DNA from: Apodospora peruviana
Taxonomy: Eukaryota > Ascomycota > Sordariomycetes > Sordariales > Lasiosphaeriaceae
Assembly (NCBI GenBank): GCA_033439685.1
Contig: JAUEDM010000006.1
Coordinates: 1,178,001 to 1,242,000 of the forward strand
Length of the DNA stretch: 64,000 nucleotides
Direction of reading: 5' to 3'
Shown here: one piece after another, positions 55,147 through 64,000 of the stretch
Layout: each line of letters opens with the position of its first letter
Position numbering within the stretch: position 1 is the first letter of the stretch
Notes under the pieces: generated by a model
Databases searched by the model: none
What the model saw: only the letters and a program-made list of their open reading frames with translations
What the model was told of the DNA's origin: nothing
Program-made: the position numbers and the translations under genes

Positions 55147-56542
55147 ATGGCGTCAGGCGCATCGAGACATTCGCTCTCCGACCTCCCACCAGAACTCCTA
55201 GAGATTAATGAGGGTCCTCGTCTACTCCAAATCCTGACACCCATGGCCGTGGTCGTCACCTTGGTCGTCTTCCTCCGTATTGGTACGCGACTTTCAAGAC
55301 GAATCTCCATCGGACTGGACGACTGGCTCATAGTCATCGCCCTGGTAAACATCTCACTCGCCCCTTTCCTGTTCGAGTCAAGGACAACTAAACTAACCCT
55401 GCCATCCTCACAAACTATCAGATCCTCTCTTGGGGCACCTACGCCATCGCGATCCTCTTCGTCAGTCTCGGCGGTCTCGGTCGTCCCCTAACCGTCAACA
55501 TGGCGATCGACCCGAACCGGCTCGTGGCCGGCCTGAAACTCCTCTTCGCCGGAGAAATTATCTACGCGACCATCATCACGGTCACAAAATACAGCATCTT
55601 GGCCATGTACTACCGGCTCTTCCCAACGCGCTTCATGAAGATCGGAGGTTGGGTTTGCCTTGGAGGCATGACGACTGCTTGGTGGCTTGCCATCATCCTC
55701 GTAGTCATCTTTCAGTGCAAACCGCTGGCCAAGACGTTCGACCCGTTTATGGCAGATGGTCACTGCATCGATAATACCAAGTTCTTTCTGGGGAACAGCA
55801 TCCCGAATATTTTGAACGACGTCATGATTTTGTGTCTACCCATGTACGAGATCGGGAACCTGAGGCTGCCGCACGGTCAGCGAGTCGCGCTGGTGGCCGT
55901 GTTTATGCTTGGGGCCGGAGTAGTTGCAATGAGCGCGATACGGCTGAGTTATCACGTTAAGCTGTCGAAGGAGAGGGAGGATGCTGATTTTACTTGTCCG
56001 TCTCACTCGCTGATTATGAGTTAATAATTACCCAACGCAAGCTGACAATATACGGTTAAACAGTGGCTATGTTCAACTCAGTCCTGTGGACCATTCTAGA
56101 GCCCGACATGGCCGTCATCTGCGCCTCGCTGCCCACCCTACGACCGCTCCTGACGACTCTGCTCAAGACTCGCTTCTGCGGTCTGATCTGCTCGTACATA
56201 CCGACCACGAGTAAGAGTAGTAACAACGACAGACTCTCTTACCGAGGTCCTGGGTATACAATAGGCGGAACACCGATGCGCCTGGGCAGCGGGGGTCCTT
56301 CAACAGGACAGCAGAAGATGGGTATTTGCCAAATATCAACAGCGACATCGGGTTCTGGATCGAGATCGCTGTCCATTGAGAATGCCAGGCCAAACGAGGA
56401 CAGTGGATATGACATTGAGATTTGGCCAGCGGGTTTTGCGAATGAAGACCAGAAAGAGACGCGCCATTTAGGGTGTGACGAGATTCCGCTACAGGGGGTC
56501 GTGATGAAGACGGAAGCTGATTGGCAGGAGAGAAGGAGTTAG
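55147..56542 (+). CDS. PTH11/SAT4-like rhodopsin-domain membrane protein
   Basis: Three exons, 55147-55344, 55422-55995 and 56064-56542, give 416 residues. Seven hydrophobic helices are visible, among them LTPMAVVVTLVVFLRIGTRL, LSWGTYAIAILFVSLGGLG, TTAWWLAIILVVIFQCKPLA and VALVAVFMLGAGVVAMSAIR. The hallmark of the fungal rhodopsin-like domain is the motif after helix 3-4 (TKYSILAMYYRLFPT) and the DDWLIVIAL turn after helix 1. The family includes Pth11-type receptors used for surface sensing, but lacks an N-terminal CFEM domain here. The C-terminal ~110 residues are cytosolic and Ser/Gly-rich. Ligand and role are unknown; a pure structural membrane protein is also possible. Confidence 0.87.
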
Positions 56543-58065
56543 ACAAATATTTTAAATCAAGTAGGTAGAGATTGTACACGTGAACGTACATGCTCGTTGC
56601 ATCATCAGATGCGAAGTAGAATATGACAACAATAGCTCACACCAGCCATAGACTTTCCCATTTTGATCTTCCTTGTCAGCACCATACCCACAGAACCGTA
56701 TCGTTGGTGGCTTGAGATACGGCACTGGTAAACTCAATACGACCCCAGTGTATAGAGGTTTGTCTAACACCCTCCTTCTAAGTAAGAAGCAAATCGTAGG
56801 CTCAATGGTAAGGCTCTTATCCAGAGCTCGACTGTCAAATTCAAGACCTAGAACATTACGGGCTCAATCTCCGCCGGTAAGCCCAAGCGACTAGGCGTAG
56901 AAACTGTTAGGACGAGTTTTCGGGAACTACTAAGATCTGTTACAGCAAAGATATAATCTACGGTCGAACTTTATATTTGCACCTAGGAGCATTCAAGGAA
57001 CCAACAGCAGACAGACCATAACGACAACTATTCGCAAGCCCCTATCTGTATAAGGAAAACCGTTGTGTCCGCTACATATCAGGTCTGCATTTTGGTGTAA
57101 CAGTCGTTCCTTGTTTTAAATAGGAGCTTGGAAGGTACTTACTTGCACGAAGGTTTTAGATCCCGGCAAAGGAGTACAGTACAGTCTGATAAGCCATTTT
57201 CTACTGTCCGGTTAGACCGCCTCTACCAATTTGCATGTCTTTTAAGACTTGGTCAGAACCAAACGCTCGCCGGGATAATCAAACTGAAGCGAGGAAGGTG
57301 ACATGTTCAAGACGTATAAAACCGATGACCGGGCCACCGCAGTCAAAGTGTCAAATGCGTGGCGGAGAGCGAATGAAAGCCCGAGTATCAGCGCCAAGAA
57401 GATAGAAACGCCGAAGTTTGCAGGATGACTGACACGCTGGTGAGCTTCACGCAAGGGATCCCTTCAGCCCTTTTCTCGTGCCGTTACACCCTGCAATACA
57501 GAGACCCCAAATTTCATGATCCCCAGGCCAATCATGGCCAAATCAAGTCAAGAACATGGCGTTGTCCAGATCCCCGCTAGTTTCCCCGGACCACGCCCCC
57601 CGGGCGCACCGTTCCGAGCTGAGTCTCCAGACTCAGCTGCACGAAGGGTGATGAGGGCTGCAGGACTTGGCTATCAATGGTCAGCTTTTACGCCGAATCC
57701 CCACTCCCCCACAGACCAAAGACGATACATGTCTTAGTTGGAGTTCTAGACAGCCCGCTAGTGATGATGGTCCCGGCCAAGCTTCCCCATATGATCACAT
57801 ATGCTCAAAAGGGGAAACATGAAGTCCCTTAGTGGCAAGCTGAGGATGCAAGACAGCGACAACCATCCTATCCTGGGAAAACGCAGGCGAGCGCGTTGCT
57901 AGTGGCGAGCTGACCTGTCGTGCTCCGGAGCGTGATGCCATCGGAAGCCCAAAGGATCCCATCAAGAATGCTGAATATATCCCCCTATTGTTCCCCAGCC
58001 CCAGCCTGGAGGGACTCTTGTCCCTCTCTTCTCACGGATCTACGCACCCGCCACGTTTGCCCGCC
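56543..58065. promoter_or_regulatory. Upstream region of the laccase
   Basis: 1.5 kb between same-strand genes. A 70-codon reverse frame at 57242-57454 with a hydrophobic segment is not called. No defined regulatory motif was resolved. Confidence 0.4.
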
Positions 58066-60183
58066 ATGCAGCTTATGCAGCGTTCCTGGGCGAGCTTTGC
58101 CCACTTGCTCAGCATCGCGACCTTGTCTCCCTTTGGTGACTTCCGCGATGAGGGCGTGCAGCAGACTCCTCTGCTAGGAGAAGAGACCGCAAGATTCTCC
58201 GGCTATGGCGGTCCTGTCTTCCGGCCGCCAGGCCATCGTGTCGAGGGCCCTGGATCAGAATTTCAATGCGACTACTCGAGGATGGGAGCAGACTGGATAA
58301 AATGCTCCCACGAGTATGACCGCGCATGCTGGCTGAAGAACACAAAGACCGGCGAGAAGTTTGACATCCACACCAACTACGAGAACTTTGCCCCGCTGGG
58401 CATCCAACGGAACTACACCCTGATCGTCAACAACGGATCGATCAACGCGGATGGCATGCTCTTCCCCGAAGCCAAGCTGTTCAACGCTACGTACCCGGGA
58501 CCGTGGCTCCAGGCTTGCTGGGGAGACGTGGTCCAGGTGAACGTGATAAACAAGCTCCCTTACAACGGGACGAGCATCCACTGGCATGGCATCCGCCAAA
58601 ACCAGACGATGCACATGGACGGCGTCAATGGAATCACGCAGTGCCCCATTGCTCCCGGGGACTCGTTCGTCTACAAATGGAACGTGACGCAGTACGGTTC
58701 TAGTTGGTATCACAGTCACTACTCGGTTCAGTATGCCGACGGCCTCGTCGGGCCCATGGTGAGTGAAGCCTCCCGGCCACTGAAAAACATGAATTACTAA
58801 CAATCAGTCAAGACCCTGCACGGTCCTAGCTCTGCCAACTTCACCGAAGCGGTCGACATCCCGACTTTGCTAACAGATTGGGGTCATAACAGCGCGTTCG
58901 AGGCTCTGTACGTCAAGCTTAAGAATCCGACCATCCTGCTGAATGGCAAAGGAGACATCGAGAAGTATACCGGGGGCTTGACAGTCGCCCAGCTACCGAT
59001 CCCAGAGCCCTACACGCTGGTGTTTTCAAACTCGACAGACAAGCAAGGAAAACCGAAAAAGTACCTGCTCCGGCTGATCAACACCTCGTTTGACACCACC
59101 TTTGTGTTTTCCATCGACAACCACAATCTTACCATCATCGGCGCCGACTTTGTGCCCATCCACCCCTACTCCAACACGTCGGTCCTCGTCGGCATCGGCC
59201 AGCGGTACCACGTCGTTGTCGAGGCGAAGCCCATCGCGAACGGGACCAGTCAGCGGATCCCCGACGACCACAACTTCTGGATGCGTACCTACGTCGCCGG
59301 CCCAGGCTGCATGGGCAAGCCGGGTAAAGGGCACTACGAGGAGACCGGAATCCTGCGGTATAACAGCTCCAGCAAGGCGCTTCCGCAGTCTCAGGCGTGG
59401 TACAACATGTCCATGGCCTGTTCCGACGAGACCTACTCCAGCCTGGTACCCATTCTGCCATGGAAGATCGGCAACCCGGCCAACGCCGGCCAGGAACACG
59501 ACGTCGTGGTCGACGTGAAGGCCAACAGGACCGAAAACGGCCCGTTTGGCATCTTTTCTCTCGAGCCGACTACCTTTGGCTCCAAGAACATCCCGCTACG
59601 TATCGATTTTGGTGACCCGACTTTCTTGCATCTCAACAAAACTGGATCAGACTGGCCCAAAAAGTGGATCGTCGTGCCCGAAAACTACACAGACAAAGAC
59701 TGGGTGTATCTCGTGATCGCCGGCGACCGCAAGTCTTCGTATGAGAGTGCGGGTGCCCACCCGATCCACCTGCACGGCCACGACTTCGCTCTCCTCCAGC
59801 AGGCTGAGGGCACGAAGCTCGACTACGGGTCTCTCAACCTCAAGTTCGACAACCCGCCGCGCCGGGACGTGGTCCTGCTCCCTCGCAACGGGTTTGTCGT
59901 CATCGCCTTCAAGACTGATAACCCGGGCTCCTGGCTCATGCATTGCCATATTGCTACGCACGCGGCCATGGGGCTGGCCATGCAGGTGTTGGAAAGACAG
60001 AAGGCGGCTGATGACATCTGGCCGTGGGCGACCTCGCACGCGATCGCGGCTGCGCGCCAGACCTGCCGCAAGTGGGATGACTGGCACGGTAACTGTGATA
60101 ACTGGTGGCCTGGTGATAAGGGTGGGTGTGAGCGTAATAGGACGGAGCCTGCGTTTGCCTTTCAGGATGATTCCGGTATCTGA
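58066..60183 (+). CDS. Secreted ascomycete laccase (multicopper oxidase)
   Basis: Two exons, 58066-58758 and 58813-60183, give 687 residues. The start MQLMQRSWASFAHLLSIATL is a signal peptide; an in-frame ATG at 57988 would place 26 residues before it. All four copper-ligand blocks are present: GTSIHWHGIRQ, SSWYHSHYSVQ, AGAHPIHLHGHDF and SWLMHCHIATHAAMGLAM. The last has the Cys-Ile pair and a Leu at the axial position of the type 1 copper, usually giving high redox potential among ascomycete enzymes. Laccases oxidise phenols with reduction of oxygen to water and act in lignin turnover, pigment and detoxification. The protein ends DDSGI, the tail type found to plug the oxygen channel in ascomycete laccases. 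Exon 2 must start at ACC (58813) to hold the frame. Confidence 0.95.
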
Positions 60184-60359
60184 GCGGACGTGCCGTTGGA
60201 GATGATTTCCTGCTGTACTACGCTTCCAGAGGGGTGTTTTGTTTTAGTAAACTTTGTTGCAAGGTCTTGAAAGGTGTATGAAAGGCTCGTTGAAACTGCG
60301 TTTTTATCATTGAAATTAGCTGTGCTATAAATTCCATTTTGGTCTCATCTGATACTGGA

Positions 60360-60412
60360 ACCATGCTTAACGTTCATAAAAAAAATAAAAAAAAAAATAA
60401 AAAAAAAAAGGG
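60360..60412 (+). repeat. A-rich simple sequence
   Basis: A run of A interrupted by single T residues (60379-60410), between the convergent laccase and fructosamine kinase genes. Confidence 0.8.
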
Positions 60413-60442
60413 ATCATCAGCTGTCTAGGTAAGGCTGCCTGT

Positions 60443-61514
60443 TTAACTTTGCCCATACTTGGCAATCAATTTCTTCATGATCGACATGGCACCACCGCGA
60501 TATCCGCCCCCAAACAGCGCAAAATGGTTCAGGTGATGATACCTAACACGCACCAGGATGGATTAGCATCAACACAAGGCATGGGAATGGGAAATAGACG
60601 AATCAAACTCACAACTCATACAACGCGACTCGATCATCATACTCATCTACGGGGTCCGATTTCTTCACCAACTTGCCATACTCGCTCCAGAAGCCGCTCC
60701 CAAACCCGCCAAACATCTTCATGATGCCCAGCTCATACTCCGAGTGTCCATAGACACAGCTCGGGTCATAGACCACCTCTTCCACCCCTCCATTCTCACC
60801 CTCCTGATCAGGCGAGAGTATCCTGCCCCGACCATGATTCCCGCTCCACAAATCCCCGTGCACAACAACAGGCATCACACCTTTGAGATGTCTATCGCCC
60901 AATAACCGCGGCACGACTTTACTCGCGACCGCTTCCACCGCCTCGGCCAGCTTCGCGTCATTTCCGTTCTTCCGTACCCCTTCTCTCAGAATCGACCTGA
61001 GCCGACGATTTGCGTAGAAGTCGGCCCATGGCTCGGTCCACGAATTATCCTGCTCGGTAGCCCCGCAGCAGGTCGTCACCGGAAACCCATACATCGGTTT
61101 TGTGTGTCCCGGCGGAATCGGTGCCGGCGTGGTGTGGAGCTTGGCCAGCTTTTGGGCTAGCGATTGGCCTGAACCAGCTGGACCTGTAGAGGTGAGGTCG
61201 AGGAAGTCGGTTACCAGAAAAGACTTTTCCGGGGAGGACGAGAACGTGCCGTGGGCGTACGATTTGGGACAGAAGGAGGGCACGGCGGCGTGGATGGCGT
61301 TCAGGGAGGCGTGTTCACCGCGGAACATTACTTCTGCCGACGGGCCGGAGCCGGTTTTGACGAAGTAACTTTGGGTGGTATCATTTTTGTTATTGTTGTT
61401 AATGACAAGTTTGTACGTCGACGAGAAGCCTCCGCCACCGTATGAGACCAGTTTGGCGGTGCTGTTGGGTGGCAGGCCTAAGGCTGAGAGGATCGCTGGG
61501 TCGACAGGTGACAT
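60443..61514 (-). CDS. Fructosamine-3-kinase / ketosamine kinase family protein
   Basis: Two exons, 61514-60613 and 60542-60443, give 333 residues. The second exon is needed: it adds YHHLNHFALFGGGYRGGAM, the conserved end of the family, and the splice at YEL is fixed by GTGAGT. FN3K-type enzymes phosphorylate sugars attached to protein amines, which then detach, so they act in deglycation. Visible: GGGGFSSTYKLV (nucleotide loop), SYFVKTG (lysine), EHASLNAI, VVVHGDLWSGNHG (catalytic HGDLW), and VVYDPSCVYGHSEYELGIM (metal-binding Asp and HSEYEL). A Gln/Asn-rich insert lies after the first loop. Substrate specificity cannot be told. Confidence 0.92.
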
Positions 61515-62478
61515 GTTGTTTTATGTTTCAGTGAATTCGGTGAGTTGAGTCGTTTGTTGACGAGAGAGACGTTGTCGCTTTGGTACGAGGCCGAGGGAAC
61601 ACGCGCGACAGGATGACGTCAGAAGTTGGTGGCATGTGAGTGGGGGGCCGAGTACTCCGTATTGATACCTAGCCTTTGAGAAAATTAACAATCTGAATTT
61701 TGATGTGACTAAAAAAAAAGACATCAAGTCTCACCGAGAAGCCTTTGGAGATCTGATCGGTTAGACCGACGGGAGTTAGGTTAAGCTATCGGCTGTGTGT
61801 CAATGCGAAGGTGCACCGAGTGGAACATCAGGTCAGGCGGGGATTGGAGGGATAATTGCCGTCGGCAGCCAAGTACTCCAGACAGATGTTAATCATCTGA
61901 AGCCGGTGAGCCGTTGTGGGCTGCTCCAGAGCCGGCCCGTGTGAGATGAAAACAGCTCGCTCCGATGACACGGCATTTTCGATAAATAATCTGATAACTA
62001 CCAAAAATCAGTCTGCCAAACTTCGAATTAGACTTCAGGCCATCGTATCCCTAACTTTCCCAAATACTCACACAGCTTACGTCGCCTGACCATGACAGAA
62101 ATTCTAAGTTGCCAGAGTTTGTGGATCGCCAATCCAGAGATATGGACTTATCTCACAGATGACTGCATGATGAAGTGTCAAGTCACTGTTGAGTTGCATT
62201 CTCCCATCCTTCGAGCTGCAGCTTACCCGACGCTACTACTATACCGCTGGGGATCCGGGTCGGATTCTGTACCACCACGCGGCAATTCCATAAAGCGTGC
62301 TCCATACAAGTAACCATTTGATCTATAAACCGCTGACCTTGGTTCCAATCTGGGGGATCTCATCCTAAAACTCCTCTTTTATTCAACCAAAAGGGCTACT
62401 AATAATGAGAACGTGGCATAATTCTTCTAGGAATAACACATCCTCAACTTGATTATCAGAGAGGTCCATCACTGCACA
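61515..62478. other. Intergenic region
   Basis: 960 bases, divergent between the fructosamine kinase and F-box genes. No gene or clear motif. Confidence 0.4.
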
Positions 62479-63924
62479 ATGACCCCATCAACCCAACTCG
62501 AACCCCTATCCACTACTTCAAACAAAGCCTACCATGATAATTTTAATAGTATTTATCACCCTTCGACATCGGACCTTTCAACCCTCCCAACCGAACTCCT
62601 CCTCAGAATATCCTCCTTCCTCTCCCGCGTAGATCTGGCCTGTTTCCTCCTCACAGCCAACGTCATCTTCACCCGCGCCTCCGAGCACCTCTTCTGGGAA
62701 TCTCTCCGCTGGCGGACCCCCTACAACACCGAACGTTCCGAGATCCTCGCGCGCCTCACCCGCGACCTGTCGACAACGCACATCTTCTGCTCCTCCTGCA
62801 ACATCCTCCACCCGTTATCATCTCGCCTATCTTCTTCTCTGTCTGCAAGCCAGCGCTTCCGCTTCAACACCGAACAGTATTCGTCCGAATCACCATGCAT
62901 CCCGCTCAACCGCGTCGGCCCAACCTGGTGGAAGAAGTGGCATCTCGGCTTCGCAGACATCTACCTCGTCATGCTCCGCCACCGCCTTCTTTCCTCTTCC
63001 TCACCACCACCACCCCTCCAAACGGAACTTCCAGGCCTTCCCCTGTCCGCGCTCAGCTTATCAACAAACTGGGAACATCGCCTCTTGAAATTCCAGCCAA
63101 CTCACGGGCCCTTCCACGGCCGCGTCTTCAGTTACGAGCACACGCAGCACCACTACGTGAAGCTCGATCTGACGGCATCCATTTCCGACGACGGGAATTT
63201 GATATTGCGGACGACCCAGCGCCTGTGGATCCCGCTGAAGATGTCACCCAAAGTATTCAAGTTCCAACTTTCCGCGTACGAGGCCGAGAACCTGGGCACC
63301 GGGTTCCGGGTGTGCATGCACCCGGCTTACCGGCTGCGCGGACGGCCTGATAACAATACTGACGGGCCGGAGCTGATTGACCGTGTCATGGGCTTGCTAT
63401 GGGATATATGGGGACGACGTTCTACTAACAACCATGACGATCGTAAGAAAAGGAGTGGTTGGAGGAAAAGGCTGAGGATAAAGGACTACTACGAAAAACG
63501 ACGCGAAACGGTAAAGCCTGAACAAAGACATAGTGCCATTAGTACGGAAAGATGGCGCTGCAATGAGTGTCCGACCAGTGCACAGCTTACCGTATACGAC
63601 CATGGAGACGAAGGAGTTGAGATGGTTTTGGATACTTGGCAGGACCTCGGTCAATGTCGACATCCAATGGAAGGTCCCGGGTGGTTTGATTGCTGGTGGA
63701 AACCGTCTACTGGTAAGGTGACGGAGGAGACGTCGTGGAAGCAGAGACCTAAGGCTGAGTGGCCTGACGAAACGGCATTTTCGACCAAAAGTTCCCAGGT
63801 GCTGCCCGGAACAAGTGGGTTAAGGCATGAATCTGCACCTGCAGTGTTGAAGCATTTTAGTCAAATGCGTAGGAGGAGGGCGAGGAGAGGTTGGCGCGGG
63901 TGTTTGAGGTTTTGGCGAGCATGA
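62479..63924 (+). CDS. F-box protein with C-terminal Cys-rich segment
   Basis: A single-exon 481-residue protein from ATG 62479; an in-frame ATG at 62449 adds ten residues of poor character. Residues ~35-80 form the F-box (LSTLPTELLLRISSFLSR, then VDLACFLLTANVIFTRASE). A Cys-containing segment with THIFCSSCNILHP follows (~100-115). The C-terminal part has RWRCNECPTSAQLTVYD, then DLGQCRHPMEG and WFDCWW, a pattern of two Cys pairs that may bind zinc. This layout is common among fungal F-box proteins of unknown substrate. The end is Arg-rich. It reaches the right edge of the window but is complete, with its stop before 63925. Confidence 0.83.
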   Translation: MTPSTQLEPLSTTSNKAYHDNFNSIYHPSTSDLSTLPTELLLRISSFLSRVDLACFLLTANVIFTRASEHLFWESLRWRTPYNTERSEILARLTRDLSTTHIFCSSCNILHPLSSRLSSSLSASQRFRFNTEQYSSESPCIPLNRVGPTWWKKWHLGFADIYLVMLRHRLLSSSSPPPPLQTELPGLPLSALSLSTNWEHRLLKFQPTHGPFHGRVFSYEHTQHHYVKLDLTASISDDGNLILRTTQRLWIPLKMSPKVFKFQLSAYEAENLGTGFRVCMHPAYRLRGRPDNNTDGPELIDRVMGLLWDIWGRRSTNNHDDRKKRSGWRKRLRIKDYYEKRRETVKPEQRHSAISTERWRCNECPTSAQLTVYDHGDEGVEMVLDTWQDLGQCRHPMEGPGWFDCWWKPSTGKVTEETSWKQRPKAEWPDETAFSTKSSQVLPGTSGLRHESAPAVLKHFSQMRRRRARRGWRGCLRFWRA

Positions 63925-64000
63925 TAATAGATAGGTGGGTATTCGGATGGTGTTGAAAGAAAAAAAAGAGTGAAGGCTTTTCAAGAAAGACCGACATATA

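Noticed and set aside
57242..57454. 70-codon reverse ORF with a hydrophobic segment
   Set aside because: Too short, alone in an intergenic region, and hydrophobic runs arise easily by chance.

Overview
The window is nuclear DNA of a filamentous ascomycete. Short introns (about 50-110 nt, GT..AG, with CTAAC/CTGAC-like branch sites) interrupt most genes, genes are spaced by 0.3-2.5 kb, coding GC is high, and the gene set (cytosolic IleRS, HYM1/Mo25, YME2, Emi1, a PTH11-like rhodopsin-domain protein, an ascomycete laccase ending in DSGI) is typical of Sordariomycetes. I favour Sordariales, possibly Chaetomiaceae; that is inference from protein style, not a database match. I rebuilt exon structures by hand and list the exons in the evidence.

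Layout. 1-1590 (-): 3'-truncated SFI1-like spindle-pole protein. 2181-2522 (+): small twin-CX9C protein resembling complex I factor NDUFAF8. 2747-6102 (-): cytosolic isoleucyl-tRNA synthetase. 6954-8269 (+): HYM1/Mo25. 9331-10788 (-): repeat-bearing hypothetical protein split by one in-frame TAG. 11045-12070 (-): F-box protein. 12922-13851 (+): YggS/PLPBP-type PLP homeostasis protein. 14573-21852 (+): ~2390-residue coiled-coil protein with two different internal repeat arrays. 22364-23965 (-): mitochondrial seryl-tRNA synthetase. 24218-25515 (-): M20D amidohydrolase pseudogene with many frameshifts. 28006-30828 (+): MscS channel with EF-hand, followed by an in-frame duplicated C-terminus. 32483-33546 (-): dienelactone hydrolase. 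34896-37110 (+): cytosolic HSP70 with a heat-shock promoter.

37.1-42.6 kb is an accessory, gene-poor block: three decayed copies of a GIY-YIG-domain family and two fragments of an unknown protein family. A fourth GIY-YIG copy lies at 50.6-51.1 kb. These copies share an N-terminal hydrophobic segment, a short conserved box and the GIY-YIG core; this repeat family is the most novel-looking content of the window.

The rest: Emi1 (42690-43487, -), YME2 (43932-46594, +), a secreted FAD/BBE oxidase (46773-48855, -), a secreted amidohydrolase (51298-52803, -), a PTH11-like membrane protein (55147-56542, +), a laccase (58066-60183, +), a fructosamine-3-kinase family protein (60443-61514, -) and a second F-box protein (62479-63924, +). 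The first two thirds are mostly conserved housekeeping genes; from about 46 kb rightward accessory and secreted functions alternate with long gene-free stretches.
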